Assembly: GCF_002909485.1 (NCBI RefSeq)
Contig: NZ_PPXG01000007.1
Span: 124,001 to 188,000 of the forward strand
Source: Stutzerimonas stutzeri
GTDB taxonomy: Bacteria > Pseudomonadota > Gammaproteobacteria > Pseudomonadales > Pseudomonadaceae
DNA: 64,000 nt
Reading direction: 5' to 3'
The notes beneath the pieces are model-generated. The model was not told the origin of the DNA. It saw only the letters and a program-made list of their open reading frames with translations, and searched no databases. The position numbers and the translations under genes were made by a program. Within the stretch, counting starts at the first letter, position 1, and each line of letters opens with the position of its first letter. This document shows positions 50,379 through 61,032 of this stretch, in pieces.

Positions 50379-51281
50379 TCAATTGGGTGCGTCATACACG
50401 CCAGTCGATAGATAACGATCGCCGCGATCACAGATGATCGCCACGATCACCGCATTCTCCAGCTCCTGCGAAAGGCGCAAGGCGGCCGCTACGGAACCGC
50501 CGGAGGAAACGCCGCAGAAAATGCCTTCTTCACGGGCCAGACGGCGCATCACCTGCTCGGCTTCGAGCTGCGACATGTCGATGACGCGGTCGACGCGCTC
50601 GGCCTGGTAGATCTTCGGCAGGTATTCCTGGGGCCAGCGACGGATGCCCGGGATGGCGGCACCTTCCATCGGCTGCAGACCGACGATCTGCACAGCAGCG
50701 TTCTGCTCCTTTAGGTAGCGCGAAACGCCCATGATGGTCCCGGTGGTTCCCATGGAGCTGACGAAATGCGTAATGCTGCCCTGGGTCTGCCGCCAGAGCT
50801 CCGGGCCGGTGCTGTTGTAGTGCGCTTCGGGGTTGTCGCCATTGGCGAATTGGTCGAGGACCTTGCCGCGGCCATCGGCCTGCATCTTCAGCGCCAGGTC
50901 GCGGGCTCCTTCCATGCCCTGTTCCTTGGTCACCAGAATCAGTTCGGCGCCGTAGGCGGTCATGGCCGCCTTGCGTTCGGCGCTGGAGTTGTCCGGCATG
51001 ATCAGAATCATCCGATAACCCTTGATCGCCGCCGCCATGGCCAGGGCGATGCCGGTGTTACCGGAAGTCGCCTCGATCAGTGTGTCGCCGGGCTGGATGT
51101 CGCCGCGCAACTCGGCGCGATTGATCATCGACAGCGCCGGGCGATCCTTGACCGAACCGGCCGGGTTGTTTCCCTCGAGCTTGACCAGAATGGTATTGCT
51201 GGTCTTACCCGGCATCCGCTGCAGACGAACCAGCGGGGTGTTGCCGATGCAATCGGCAATGGTCGGATAGTGTGTAGTCAT
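50379..51281 (-). CDS. cysM: Cysteine synthase B
   Basis: 300 aa from ATG 51281; the upstream in-frame extension is not homologous. PLP enzyme that makes cysteine from O-acetylserine and sulfide or thiosulfate. PLP lysine lies in NPAGSVKDRPAL near residue 40, the phosphate loop EATSGNTGIAL near 70, and GTTGTIMG near 175. The length matches CysM rather than CysK. Confidence 0.94.
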   Translation of the reverse strand: MTTHYPTIADCIGNTPLVRLQRMPGKTSNTILVKLEGNNPAGSVKDRPALSMINRAELRGDIQPGDTLIEATSGNTGIALAMAAAIKGYRMILIMPDNSSAERKAAMTAYGAELILVTKEQGMEGARDLALKMQADGRGKVLDQFANGDNPEAHYNSTGPELWRQTQGSITHFVSSMGTTGTIMGVSRYLKEQNAAVQIVGLQPMEGAAIPGIRRWPQEYLPKIYQAERVDRVIDMSQLEAEQVMRRLAREEGIFCGVSSGGSVAAALRLSQELENAVIVAIICDRGDRYLSTGVYDAPN

Positions 51282-51396
51282 GGCGTCGTACGGCATCTGA
51301 AGAGGTCGCCATGATACCGGCAACGCTCGACGACGGGCAGACCGTCTCAACTGACCGGCATTAGTTCGGATGCACCCGCGCTCATCCCCAGCCTGC

Positions 51397-52290
51397 CTAA
51401 GGCCGTGCGAGTATCTTCGGCGCCGCATCGATGATCTGTCGCGAAAGGTGCTCCATGCGTGGTGACTGCACCTTCCAGGTATGCCAGTAAAGGGCAATTT
51501 CGAGCGGTTCGTCGGCTGCCAGGTCGACCACCTCGCCGGCACTCAGCGCATCATGCAGCAACAGTTCGGGCACCATGCCGTAGCCCAGGCCGTAGCGAAT
51601 CGCGCTGAAATGCGGTTCGGCACCCGGGACGAAATGGCAGGGATAAGCTCCCTCCGGCAACCCGAAACGGCGCAACAGAAAGGATGACTGCAACGTGTCC
51701 TTGCGCGTGTAGGCGACCACCGGCGCCTTGCGCGCCGCGTTGCGGGTCAGGCCGGTGGCGAAGTGCTTCTGGCGAAAGTCACGGGATGCCACCAGGCGGT
51801 AGCGCATGCTGCCCAGGGGGCTGGCCGTGCAGCCACGCATGGGCTTGGGTTCGGTGCTGATGCAACCGATTGCCAGGCCCGTTTCAAGCAGGCTGTAGGT
51901 GTGATCCTGATCCTCAACGGTGAGATCCAGCAGCACCCGTTCGCGGATCAGCACCTCAGCCAGCGCCGGAAAGAACCAGGTCCCCAGACTATCCGCATTC
52001 AGCGCCGCGACCACTACCAGTGGCGCATCACTGCGCTCGGCGAGGTCTGCCAGAAGGTCGGCTTCGAGCAAGGTGGCGCGCTTGAGATATTGCAGCAGCC
52101 GCTGCCCGGTTTCGGTGGCCCGGCAGGGCCGACTACGGACCACAAGTGCGCTGCCTAACGTGCTTTCCAGAGCACGAACGCGCTGGGAGATTGCCGGCGG
52201 CGTCAGGTGCAGGCGCTGCGCAGCCTGTTCGAAGCTACCAGTACGGATCACCGTTCGAAATGCTTCGGTCTGCTTCGGATCGAGGTTCAT
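51397..52290 (-). CDS. argP: LysR-family regulator, ArgP/IciA type
   Basis: 297 aa. The N-terminal winged helix (residues 3-62, FEQAAQRLHLTPPAISQRVRALE) fits the ArgP/IciA branch. In E. coli ArgP controls lysine and arginine genes including the exporter argO. Here the divergent neighbour is a TRIC-family gene, so the local target may differ. The C-terminal effector domain is complete. Confidence 0.87.
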   Translation of the reverse strand: MNLDPKQTEAFRTVIRTGSFEQAAQRLHLTPPAISQRVRALESTLGSALVVRSRPCRATETGQRLLQYLKRATLLEADLLADLAERSDAPLVVVAALNADSLGTWFFPALAEVLIRERVLLDLTVEDQDHTYSLLETGLAIGCISTEPKPMRGCTASPLGSMRYRLVASRDFRQKHFATGLTRNAARKAPVVAYTRKDTLQSSFLLRRFGLPEGAYPCHFVPGAEPHFSAIRYGLGYGMVPELLLHDALSAGEVVDLAADEPLEIALYWHTWKVQSPRMEHLSRQIIDAAPKILARP

Positions 52291-52429
52291 GCGGCCTTCC
52301 GATTAAGAAAATGTTTGCATGGCCTAAAAATACTTAGCTACGACAAATTTAGCCAACATTGCTCCATAATCGCGCATCCCTTGCTGCAGCGCCCCATAGG
52401 CGTGCAGCACACCCGCCCGGAGAGTCGTC

Positions 52430-53056
52430 GTGGAATTGCTGCACACCATCTATCTGATTGCTATCACGGCCGAAGCCATGTCCGGCGCCATCATGGGTAT
52501 GCGCCGCGGCATGGATCTGTTCGGCATCTGCTTGCTGGGCACTGTGACGGCGCTGGGTGGCGGTACTGCACGCGATGTGCTGCTCGGTCATTACCCCGTC
52601 GGCTGGATCGCCCATCCTGAATACCTCACCTTCACCATCGGTGCGGCAATAGTCACCGGCTTCATCGCCCGCCACATGCATCACCTGCGCATGGTGTTCC
52701 TGCTGGTGGACGGCCTCGGCCTGGTGGCGTTTACCGTGATCGGCTGCGACGTGGCGATGGGCATGGGCGCGCACCCGTCTATCGTGGTCCTGGCCGGCGT
52801 GATCACTGGCATCTTCGGCGGGTTGATGCGCGACGTGCTGTGCAATCAGGTGCCAATGGTGCTGCAACGCGAGCTGTACGCTACCGTGGCGCTGTTCACT
52901 GGAGTGTTCTACGTGGGCATGCTGTGGCTGGAGATCAATACCACGCTGGCCACTTTGGCGGCGCTAGGTAGCGGCTTCCTGTTCCGCGTGCTGGCGATGA
53001 CCTTCCACTGGAAGCTGCCCGACTTCAACGGCAAGGAAATTCGCGGCCTCGACTGA
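52430..53056 (+). CDS. TRIC-family (UPF0126) membrane protein
   Basis: 208 aa, GTG start. About seven membrane helices built as two similar halves with GAIMGMRRGMDLFGICLLG and GVITGIFGGLMRDVLC. Bacterial TRIC homologues form trimeric cation channels in structural studies; some relatives have been suggested as glycine transporters. The gene is divergent from the ArgP-type regulator 139 bases away, which may control it. Confidence 0.9.
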   Translation: MELLHTIYLIAITAEAMSGAIMGMRRGMDLFGICLLGTVTALGGGTARDVLLGHYPVGWIAHPEYLTFTIGAAIVTGFIARHMHHLRMVFLLVDGLGLVAFTVIGCDVAMGMGAHPSIVVLAGVITGIFGGLMRDVLCNQVPMVLQRELYATVALFTGVFYVGMLWLEINTTLATLAALGSGFLFRVLAMTFHWKLPDFNGKEIRGLD

Positions 53057-53148
53057 GGGATGCGCGTCAGGCCTTGATCTGGCGTGCAGATTCCACCGAG
53101 CCGAGCCGCTACACTAGCGCGCTGCAACTCAGGATCGGTGGACGGACT

Positions 53149-55905
53149 GTGCTGAAAGACCTAGGAATTCGTGGCCGCGTGCTGATGCTGACGTTGCTGC
53201 CCAGCACCTTGCTGGCAGTGGTGCTCGGCGCCTATTTCACCTGGATGCAGCTGTCCGAGATGCGCCACCAGCTCGACGAGCGCGGCCAGCTTATAGCCGA
53301 GCAGCTCGCACCGCTGGCCGCCCCCGCCATGAATCTGGGCTATGACAAGCGCCTACAACGCATTCTGACCCAGGTCCTGGATCAGGCCGACGTCCGCGCC
53401 GTGACCATTCTTGACCCCGAGCGCACCCAGCGCGTGCATGCTGGCCCGCGCATGCTGACCCCGCCGCCACCAGGCGATCCTGAGGGCCTGACCCGCGTCA
53501 GCAGCATGGACCACACGCGCATTCTGATGCCGGTCCTCAGCCGCCACCTGAACCTTGCCGATGAAGTCCGCGGCCCGAGTGAAAAGCTGATTGGCTGGCT
53601 GGAATTGGAGCTCTCGCACCACAACACGCTGCTGCGTGGCTACCGTAGCCTGCTCACCAGCCTGTTTCTAGTCAGTGCCGGCCTGATCATTACAGCGCTA
53701 CTGGCGCTGCGCATGAGCCGAGCGATCAGCCTGCCGTTGCAGCGAGTCAAAGGCGCCGTTGCGCAGCTCAAGGACGGCCATCTAGAAACCCGTCTGCCGC
53801 CGTTGGGCAGCCATGAGATGGATGAGCTGGCGTCTGGCATCAACCGCATGGCCGAAGCGTTGCTCAGCGCCCGTGAAGAGCTGCAACAGAGTATCGATCA
53901 GGCCACCGAGGACGTGCAGCAGAACCTGGAGACCATCGAGATCCAGAATATCGAGCTCGATCTGGCGCGCAAAGAAGCCCTGGAGGCCAGCCGGATCAAA
54001 TCCGAGTTCCTCGCCAATATGAGCCACGAGATTCGCACACCGCTCAACGGCATCCTCGGTTTCACCCAGCTGCTGCAGAAAAGCGATCTCACCCCGCGCC
54101 AGCAGGACTATCTGGGTACCATTGAACAATCCGCCGACAGTCTGCTCGGCATCATCAACGAGATCCTCGACTTCTCGAAGATCGAGGCCGGCAAGCTGGT
54201 ACTCGACAGCATCCCATTCAACCTGCGGGATCTGATCGAGGACACCCTTACCATCCTTGCTCCGGCCGCACACACCAAGCAGCTGGAGCTGGTCAGCCTG
54301 GTCTACCGCGACACGCCGCTGTCGCTGGTGGGCGATCCGCTGCGTCTCAAACAGGTGCTGACCAACCTGATCAGCAATGCCATCAAATTCACCAATGAAG
54401 GCACCATCGCGGTGCGTGCCATGGTCGAGGATGACAACTCCGATCGCGCCCAGCTGCGCATCAGCGTCCAAGACACCGGCATCGGTCTGACCGATCAAGA
54501 TCTGCGCGCCCTGTTCCAGGCCTTCAGCCAGGCAGACAACTCCATGTCACGCCAGCCCGGTGGTACCGGGCTCGGGTTGGTGATTTCCAAGCGCCTGATC
54601 GAGCAGATGGGCGGTGAGATCGGCGTCGACAGTATTCCCGATGAAGGCTCGGAATTCTGGATCAGCCTCAGCCTGCCCAAGGCCCGTGATGACATCGAAG
54701 ACCTGCCCCACCCCGCCCTGCAGGGACGGCGCATCGCTCTGCTGGAACAGCATCCGCTGGCCCGTCAGGCATTGCAGCATCAGCTGGAAAGCCTTGGGCT
54801 CGAAGTACACACCTTCGACTCGCTCGGCCAGATGCAGGACGCCATATCCGCAAAGCGCCAGGGCAGCCAGCTGATCGATCTGGCCATCCTCGGCGTCACC
54901 AATCGCGAAATCACGCCAGAGGCCCTCAGCGACCGGTTGATGGAAATCGAAGCGCTCGGCTGCAAATGCGTGGTGCTTTGCCCAACCACCGAACAGGCGC
55001 ACTACCACGACACCCTGCCGGAAGCTCACAGCTATACGCAGCTGCAAGGCAAGCCTGCGTGCACCCGCAAATTGCAGCGGGTGCTTCTGGAGCTGGTGCG
55101 ACCGAACCAGGCGTATACCGAGCCCGTTGCAGCGGCGCCCAGTCGGGCGGCACGCGTGCTCTGTGTGGATGACAACCCAGCCAACCTGCTGCTGGTAAAA
55201 ACGCTGCTCGGCGACATGGGCGCCGAGGTCGTCGCAGTGGACAACGGGCTCGCTGCGCTGGAGGCCGTCAAGCAGCACACCTTCGACTTGGTACTGATGG
55301 ATGTGCAGATGCCTGGCATGGACGGGAGGCAAACCACCGAGGCCATCCGCCGTTGGGAACACGTCGAGGGCAGTACGCCACTGCCGATCATCGCGCTCAC
55401 AGCCCATGCCCTGGCAAACGAGAAACGCTCGTTACTGCAAAGTGGCATGGACGACTACCTCACCAAACCCATCAGCGACCGTCAGCTCGCCCAGGTGGTG
55501 CTGAAGTGGACCGGCCTGGCACTGCGCAGCCAGCCGCAACGCCCCACCGAACCTGCGTCGCAACCCGAGCCGGGGCTGAAAGTGCTCGACGAAGAAGAAG
55601 GTCTACGCCTGGCCGCAGGCAAGGCTGACCTCGCCGACGACATGCTCGGCATGCTGCTGCAGTCGCTGGAGGGCGACCGCCGTACGATCCGTGAAGCACG
55701 CAAGGCAGGCGATCGCCTGGCGCTGATTGAGCGTGTGCACCGCCTGCACGGCGCCACCCGCTACTGCGGCGTGCCGCAATTGCGCAACGCCTGCCAGCAG
55801 AGCGAGACGCTGCTCAAGCAGAACCACCCGGCTAGCGAGGCCGCATTGGACGAGCTGGATGCCGCCATCGACCGGCTGGAACAGCACGCCCAAGCCGACA
55901 GCTGA
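53149..55905 (+). CDS. gacS: Hybrid sensor histidine kinase GacS
   Basis: 918 aa from GTG 53149, the usual GacS length. Membrane kinase that, with GacA, controls small regulatory RNAs and secondary metabolism. Domains: TM1 (about 10-32), periplasmic sensor to about 160, TM2, HAMP (about 185-235), coiled coil, HisKA with His293 ([10 protein letters not shown]), and HATPase with [10 protein letters not shown] degenerate receiver-like segment (about 510-640), a receiver with Asp718 ([11 protein letters not shown]) and a C-terminal Hpt with His867 ([11 protein letters not shown]) follow. All phosphorelay residues are intact. Confidence 0.96.
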   Translation: MLKDLGIRGRVLMLTLLPSTLLAVVLGAYFTWMQLSEMRHQLDERGQLIAEQLAPLAAPAMNLGYDKRLQRILTQVLDQADVRAVTILDPERTQRVHAGPRMLTPPPPGDPEGLTRVSSMDHTRILMPVLSRHLNLADEVRGPSEKLIGWLELELSHHNTLLRGYRSLLTSLFLVSAGLIITALLALRMSRAISLPLQRVKGAVAQLKDGHLETRLPPLGSHEMDELASGINRMAEALLSAREELQQSIDQATEDVQQNLETIEIQNIELDLARKEALEASRIKSEFLANMSHEIRTPLNGILGFTQLLQKSDLTPRQQDYLGTIEQSADSLLGIINEILDFSKIEAGKLVLDSIPFNLRDLIEDTLTILAPAAHTKQLELVSLVYRDTPLSLVGDPLRLKQVLTNLISNAIKFTNEGTIAVRAMVEDDNSDRAQLRISVQDTGIGLTDQDLRALFQAFSQADNSMSRQPGGTGLGLVISKRLIEQMGGEIGVDSIPDEGSEFWISLSLPKARDDIEDLPHPALQGRRIALLEQHPLARQALQHQLESLGLEVHTFDSLGQMQDAISAKRQGSQLIDLAILGVTNREITPEALSDRLMEIEALGCKCVVLCPTTEQAHYHDTLPEAHSYTQLQGKPACTRKLQRVLLELVRPNQAYTEPVAAAPSRAARVLCVDDNPANLLLVKTLLGDMGAEVVAVDNGLAALEAVKQHTFDLVLMDVQMPGMDGRQTTEAIRRWEHVEGSTPLPIIALTAHALANEKRSLLQSGMDDYLTKPISDRQLAQVVLKWTGLALRSQPQRPTEPASQPEPGLKVLDEEEGLRLAAGKADLADDMLGMLLQSLEGDRRTIREARKAGDRLALIERVHRLHGATRYCGVPQLRNACQQSETLLKQNHPASEAALDELDAAIDRLEQHAQADS

Positions 55906-55972
55906 CCGACAGTGCCGGGCGGTCATGCCACGCCCGGCCGATTGCCTCGCGCAGCCCCATTCAGGAATCACG

Positions 55973-57955
55973 ATGACCGATCGACTTGCCTCTGACGCTT
56001 TCCAGCATGCCGAACTCGACTGGGACGAGAACGGCGTACCGCAGTCCCGTTTGTATGGCGACGTGTATTTTTCACGCGCCAGCGGGTTGGCCGAAACCGA
56101 GCACGTGTTCCTGGCGCAGAACGACCTTGCGCAACGCTTCGCCGCACTTCAAGGCAATCAGCACCTGGTGATAGGCGAAACAGGATTTGGTACGGGCCTG
56201 AACTTCCTGTGCGCTTGGCACCTGTTCGAGCGTACCGCCAATACCCAGGCGCGACTGCACTTCGTCAGCGTCGAAAAGCACCCACTGACCCGTGACGACC
56301 TACAGCGCGCGCTGGCGCTGTGGCCGGAGCTCCAGGAACAGGCAGCACAGCTGCTGCAGCAATACGTTGCGCTGCATCCGGGTTATCAGCGCTTGGTCTT
56401 TGCCGGCGGGCGTGTGGTATTGACCCTGCTGGTTGGCGATGTACTCGAATGCCTACCCAGCCTGGATGCACGTGTCGACGCCTGGTTCCTCGATGGATTC
56501 GCCCCAGCAAAGAACCCGCAGATGTGGCAGCCAGCGCTGTTCGCCGAGCTGGCCAGGCTATCCGCACCTGGGGCTACCCTGGGCACCTTCACCAGCGCAG
56601 GCTTCGTGCGCCGCGGTTTGACCGATGCCGGCTTCGACATGCAACGGGTGCCGGGACATGGGCACAAGCGCGAGATTCTGCGCGGGTATCTGCGGACAGC
56701 CGAGACCACCGCATCGGACAAACCCTGGTTCGCTCGCCCCGCCTGCGAGGCTGCCGAGCGTCACGCGGTAATCATTGGCGCCGGGCTTGCTGGCTGCGCA
56801 ACGGCGGCATCATTGGCCGCCCGGGGCTGGCGGGTGACCGTGCTCGAGCGCCACGCCGAGGCGGCGCAGGAAGGCTCAGGCAATCCCCAAGGCGTGCTCT
56901 ATCTAAAACTTTCCGCCCACGGCACCGCGCTATCGCGGCTGGTGGTCAGCGGCTTCAGCTACACCCGCAGATTGCTTGGCAACCTGCAAGCCGGCCAGGA
57001 CTGGCAAGCCTGTGGCGTGCTGCAGCTGATCTACGACGAAAAGGAGCGCGAACGCCAGGCAGAGCTGGCGGCGGCGTTCCCTTTCGCGCTGGTCCATCCG
57101 CTGTCGCGGGAACACGCTCAGGACCTTGCCGGAGTCGCGCTGTCTGAAGGCGGACTGTTCTACCCGGACGCCGGCTGGGCCAACCCGCCCGCGCTGTGTC
57201 GCTGGCTTCTGCAGCAGCCGGGCATCGAACTGCAAACATACGCTGAAGCGCTGGAACTGCGCCGTGACGGCGCTAACTGGAAAGTGCTTAGCAATGAGAC
57301 GGTATTAGCCGAGGCGCCAGTGGTAGTACTGGCAAATGCGGCCGACGCAGCGCGTTTCAGCCAGAGCGCCTGGTTACCGCTCAAACGCATTCGCGGGCAG
57401 ATTTCCTGCCTGCCGGCGACCACCCAGAGCAACCAGCTACGTACCGTGCTTTGCGCCAAAGGCTACGTCGCGCCGCCTCGGGAAGGTACGCACACACTGG
57501 GAGCGAGCTTCAACTTCCAGCAAATCGACGATGCGCCAAGCGTCGTCGAGCATCAGTCGAACCTGGAGATGCTCGAGCAGATATCGAAGGATTTGTACGA
57601 CCGCCTCCAAGCCGATCCGCAACAAACTGAATCGCTCCAGGGACGCGTAGCGTTCCGCTGCACGAGTCCGGACTACCTGCCGATGATCGGGCCAATGGCT
57701 GAGCCACAGGCGTTCGCAGAAACTTATGCGGCGCTCGGCAGGAACGCCCGCCAGCCTCAACACGCCAGCTGCCCCTGGCTGAGCGGGCTCTACGTCAACA
57801 CCGCCCATGGCTCACGCGGCATGATCAGTGCGCCGCTGTCCGGCGAGCTGTTGGCCGCCTGGCTGAATGACGAACCGCTGCCGCTGCCACGGGAGGTGGC
57901 CGAAGCATGCCATCCCAACCGCTTCCTGTTGCGTAAACTGATCCGCGGCAGCTAA
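55973..57955 (+). CDS. mnmC: Bifunctional tRNA-modification enzyme MnmC
   Basis: 660 aa from ATG 55973, preceded by AGGA; an earlier in-frame reading overlaps gacS. Completes mnm5s2U in the tRNA wobble position. The N-terminal methyltransferase domain (about 1-240) has GETGFGTGLNFLCAW and WFLDGFAPAKNPQMW; the FAD-dependent demodification domain starts at VIIGAGLAGCATAASLA near 265 and runs to the end. Fused as in most gammaproteobacteria. Confidence 0.96.
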   Translation: MTDRLASDAFQHAELDWDENGVPQSRLYGDVYFSRASGLAETEHVFLAQNDLAQRFAALQGNQHLVIGETGFGTGLNFLCAWHLFERTANTQARLHFVSVEKHPLTRDDLQRALALWPELQEQAAQLLQQYVALHPGYQRLVFAGGRVVLTLLVGDVLECLPSLDARVDAWFLDGFAPAKNPQMWQPALFAELARLSAPGATLGTFTSAGFVRRGLTDAGFDMQRVPGHGHKREILRGYLRTAETTASDKPWFARPACEAAERHAVIIGAGLAGCATAASLAARGWRVTVLERHAEAAQEGSGNPQGVLYLKLSAHGTALSRLVVSGFSYTRRLLGNLQAGQDWQACGVLQLIYDEKERERQAELAAAFPFALVHPLSREHAQDLAGVALSEGGLFYPDAGWANPPALCRWLLQQPGIELQTYAEALELRRDGANWKVLSNETVLAEAPVVVLANAADAARFSQSAWLPLKRIRGQISCLPATTQSNQLRTVLCAKGYVAPPREGTHTLGASFNFQQIDDAPSVVEHQSNLEMLEQISKDLYDRLQADPQQTESLQGRVAFRCTSPDYLPMIGPMAEPQAFAETYAALGRNARQPQHASCPWLSGLYVNTAHGSRGMISAPLSGELLAAWLNDEPLPLPREVAEACHPNRFLLRKLIRGS

Positions 57956-57969
57956 ACCCGGAGGACTCC

Positions 57970-58527
57970 ATGAAACCGCAGTTTTTGTTCGCACTGGGCT
58001 TGCTCACGCTCAGTGTTCAAGCAGCACCCGTGCCCGACGCCGAACAACTACGCAACGAGGCAGCCAGCCTGATCCCGGCGTTTCAACAGCAGCTACTCGC
58101 TACGGTCAAGCAGGCCATGGCTGACGGCGGCCCGAGCCAGGCGGTCGAGGCGTGTCAGCTGCTCGCACCCGAAATCGCCCAACAGCATAGCCAGGCCCCT
58201 TGGAAAGTCGGACGCACCGCGCTCAAACTGCGCAACCCCGACAACGCGCCGGACACCTGGGAGCAATCCGTACTCGAGCAATTTGCCCAACGATCCGCCG
58301 CCGGCGAACCGCTTGCGCAACTCAGCCATGACGAGGTGGTTGATGGCGAATACCGCTACATGCAGGCCATCGGCACCGGCGAAGCCTGCCTGAGCTGTCA
58401 CGGCGCGAACATCAGCCCGGAACTACTGAGCCTGCTTGAGCAGCGCTATCCACAGGATCAGGCAAGAGGTTTCCGCGAAGGCGAGCTACGTGGCGCTTTC
58501 AGCCTGCGCCGCGCGTTGTCGCCCTGA
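57970..58527 (+). CDS. DUF3365 (Tll0287-like) periplasmic haem protein
   Basis: 185 aa, with GGAGGACTCC just before the ATG. Signal peptide (about 1-19) and a single c-type haem site CLSCH (Cys140, Cys143, His144). The Tll0287-like fold is a PAS-like haem sensor or electron-transfer domain. Function is unknown; redox sensing or electron transfer is inferred. 14 bases follow mnmC. Confidence 0.85.
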   Translation: MKPQFLFALGLLTLSVQAAPVPDAEQLRNEAASLIPAFQQQLLATVKQAMADGGPSQAVEACQLLAPEIAQQHSQAPWKVGRTALKLRNPDNAPDTWEQSVLEQFAQRSAAGEPLAQLSHDEVVDGEYRYMQAIGTGEACLSCHGANISPELLSLLEQRYPQDQARGFREGELRGAFSLRRALSP

Positions 58528-58701
58528 CCATCCATACAGGCCACAGCGGGGGCGTGATGCAGTCGGGTGCCCGGCCCGTTGACCGGAACGCTCGCAGTTG
58601 CAGGCGTACAAATGACATGGGCGACTGAGCGCTGAAATGGAGCACGCAATGCAAATCACGAAGGCTTCCACAATGACGCTACCGCACACCGGCGCCGCCT
58701 G

Positions 58702-59457
58702 ATGGATATCCTGCTCCTCGAAGCACTGGGCATCGGCCTGATTCTCGGGCTGCTGCTGGGGCTCACCGGGGCGGGCGGCTCACTGGTCGCCCTACCCCTG
58801 CTGCTCAGCCTGCACCTGCCATTACGCGACGCCATCGGTGTCAGCCTCGGCGCGGTGGCAATGTCAGCGCTGATCGGCGCCATTCCTCGTGCGCGCCTGG
58901 GCCAGGTCGCCTGGCGTCCTGTGCTGTTGCTGGCCATATGCGGCCTGCCGGGCAACGCCGCAGGCCAATGGCTGGGCCAGTTCATTCCCGAGCGCTGGCT
59001 GATCATCGGCTTTTGCCTGCTGGTGCTGTGGTCGGCCTGGCGCATGTGGCGCGGCGCCAACCTGCCAGCCAAGGAAAATGCCGAGGACCGTCACCTGGCA
59101 CTGTTGGGCATCGGGGTAGGTGTCGGCCTGCTATCGGGACTGATGGGTGTCGGCGGGGGCTTCCTCATCGTCCCGGCGCTACTCTGGTTCACCTCGCTGT
59201 CGCTGCTAAGCGCCATGGCAACCTCGATGGCAGTGATCGCAGTGGTTAGCGGCGGCGGCTTTCTGCTCTACCTCACCGATGCCGAACCCCCATTTCCTCT
59301 GCTCGGCGGCTTGGCGCTAGGAGGCGCATTCGGGGTACTGGCAGGCAATCGCCTGGCGCAGTACCTCAACAGTAGCCTGCTGCAGCGTCTGTTCGCCCTC
59401 ATGCTGGTCACCGTCAGTCTTTCGCTAGGCATTCAAAAGCTGGTTCTGGGTCATTGA
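58702..59457 (+). CDS. TauE/SafE-family sulfite/organosulfonate exporter
   Basis: 251 aa with about eight membrane helices. Duplicated family motif: GLLLGLTGAGGSLVALPLLL near the N-terminus and GLLSGLMGVGGGFLIVPALL near the middle. Substrate is not defined by sequence. It converges on the DUF1127 gene, stop to stop with no gap. Confidence 0.88.
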   Translation: MDILLLEALGIGLILGLLLGLTGAGGSLVALPLLLSLHLPLRDAIGVSLGAVAMSALIGAIPRARLGQVAWRPVLLLAICGLPGNAAGQWLGQFIPERWLIIGFCLLVLWSAWRMWRGANLPAKENAEDRHLALLGIGVGVGLLSGLMGVGGGFLIVPALLWFTSLSLLSAMATSMAVIAVVSGGGFLLYLTDAEPPFPLLGGLALGGAFGVLAGNRLAQYLNSSLLQRLFALMLVTVSLSLGIQKLVLGH

Positions 59458-59694
59458 TCAGCGGCAGTCCGGATCATCCCAGAACGGTCTGCTAGCTTCC
59501 CATTCGGCGTCGGCACGACTGCGGCCAATGTCCTTGAGCATGGCGTCACTAAGACCCGCCAGCTGATGCCGTTGGCGCGCCAGCTGGTTCCAACGCCGCA
59601 GGATTCGCCAGGCGTGCAACAACAATTGCGATGCAGAGGCCCTCGCCCCCTTCGTCTGCGGGAATGTTTGCGAAGCGATTTTATGCGTGTTCAT
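59458..59694 (-). CDS. DUF1127 small protein
   Basis: 78 aa from ATG 59694, with GGAGGG nine bases upstream. The C-terminal half has the YjiS-like motif LRRWNQLARQRHQLAGLSDAMLKDIGRSRADAE. Small DUF1127 proteins elsewhere affect phosphate, carbon or RNA metabolism. Divergent from the LysR regulator starting at 59791, which may regulate it. Confidence 0.85.
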   Translation of the reverse strand: MNTHKIASQTFPQTKGARASASQLLLHAWRILRRWNQLARQRHQLAGLSDAMLKDIGRSRADAEWEASRPFWDDPDCR

Positions 59695-59790
59695 CGCGGC
59701 ACCCTCCTGTTGGATTGGCGCCAGTGTTGCGCTGCGATTAACATCAATCCAACGAATGTTCCTGATGCCTTGCATCTCGAGGATTGATGA

Positions 59791-60645
59791 ATGGCGAACT
59801 ATCCCAATATCGACACCGAACTACTGCGCAGCTTCGTCGCCATCGCCGATCACGGCGGATTCACGCGCGCAGCCGCGGCAGTCAACCGCACCCAGTCAGC
59901 GGTGAGCATGCAGATGAAACGCCTTGAGGAGGACGTGTTGCAGCGCCCACTATTCGAGCGCAATGGCCGACAAGTCAGGCTTACGGCCGAGGGACAGATA
60001 CTGCTGGGTTTTGCACGCCGAATACTCAAGCTGCATGGGGAAGTCATGACCACCCTACGTCAGCCGCATATGGTCGGCGCTGTACGAATCGGCACGCCGG
60101 ACGACTATGTCATGCGCTTTCTACCCGGCATTCTCGCGCGATTCGCCCAGGCGTTTCCGCTGGTGCAGGTCGAGGTGCATTGCGAGCCTTCAAGCCAGTT
60201 GCTGCAGCGGCGCGATCTCGACCTGAGCATCGTCACCCGCGAGCCGGGCAACGAGATCGGCCAGCTGCTGCGTCAGGAGCACATCGTCTGGGCAGCTGCT
60301 CCCGGCTTCAGCCTGCAAGAGCACCGACCTCTACCGCTGGCCACCTTCAACACGGACTGCTTTTGTCGCGCCTGGGTTTGCAATGCGCTGGACGCACGGG
60401 AAATCGAGTATCGAATCGCCTATACCAGCCCAAGTCTGTCGGCGATCATGGCGGTGGTGGGGGCCGGGCTGGCACTAACTGCTCAGTTGCAGAGCCTGAT
60501 CCCCGCCGAATTGCAGATACTTGGCGAAGCAGAAGGACTACCCCGACTGCCGCAAAGCAGCATCGTGCTACTGCGCAATCCGCAGCAGCAGTCGCCGGTC
60601 AGCGAAACGCTGGCGGGCTACATTGTCGATGGCTTTCGCCTGTAG
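59791..60645 (+). CDS. LysR-family transcriptional regulator
   Basis: 284 aa. Winged helix at 8-65 (FTRAAAAVNRTQSAVSMQMKRLEEDV). The effector domain is complete. In LysR style it probably controls the divergent gene, here the DUF1127 gene 97 bases away. The effector is unknown. GAGG lies about nine bases before the ATG. Confidence 0.86.
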   Translation: MANYPNIDTELLRSFVAIADHGGFTRAAAAVNRTQSAVSMQMKRLEEDVLQRPLFERNGRQVRLTAEGQILLGFARRILKLHGEVMTTLRQPHMVGAVRIGTPDDYVMRFLPGILARFAQAFPLVQVEVHCEPSSQLLQRRDLDLSIVTREPGNEIGQLLRQEHIVWAAAPGFSLQEHRPLPLATFNTDCFCRAWVCNALDAREIEYRIAYTSPSLSAIMAVVGAGLALTAQLQSLIPAELQILGEAEGLPRLPQSSIVLLRNPQQQSPVSETLAGYIVDGFRL

Positions 60646-60651
60646 CGCGGG

Positions 60652-61032
60652 TCAGGGACGATCGACTGCCAACTCGTCAAACACTTCCGGTACCAGGGCC
60701 GCTTCACCCTTGTCCGCCAGGCGCTGACGCTGCCCCACATCCTGCGGGTTATCCAGCATTGCCAGCAGGCGTGAGCCACGCTCGGTCAGAACGAAGTTTT
60801 CGCCGTTGCCGCCCTCTTCTTCCGGCCGGGTGACGATAAACCCACCTTCGAACAACAGGCTCTCATAGTCGGCGGCCTCGGCTCGCAGGCTATCCAGATT
60901 GGGCATCGGTTGGCCGTCAGTTTCCAGCTGCGCAGCATGTTCCTCGGCATAGCGGCGCGGCTTGAAGCTGTCGTTGGCACCCGTCTGGACTTCATGCAGC
61001 AGACGCTGGATCAGATCCCAGTTGTAGCTCAT
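60652..61032 (-). CDS. DUF2513-like cytoplasmic protein
   Basis: 126 aa. MSYNWDLIQRLLHEVQTG starts the family pattern; DYESLLFEGGFIVTR and NFVLTERGSRLLAML resemble a winged-helix fold. Found near phage or regulatory genes elsewhere, but no such neighbour is seen here. It is oriented tail to tail with the LysR gene, with a six-base gap. Confidence 0.7.
   Translation of the reverse strand: MSYNWDLIQRLLHEVQTGANDSFKPRRYAEEHAAQLETDGQPMPNLDSLRAEAADYESLLFEGGFIVTRPEEEGGNGENFVLTERGSRLLAMLDNPQDVGQRQRLADKGEAALVPEVFDELAVDRP

Noticed and set aside
58528..58701. Possible small gene between the haem protein and TauE genes
   Set aside because: Several ATGs occur, but the frames are short, lack ribosome sites and end at or inside the TauE start.
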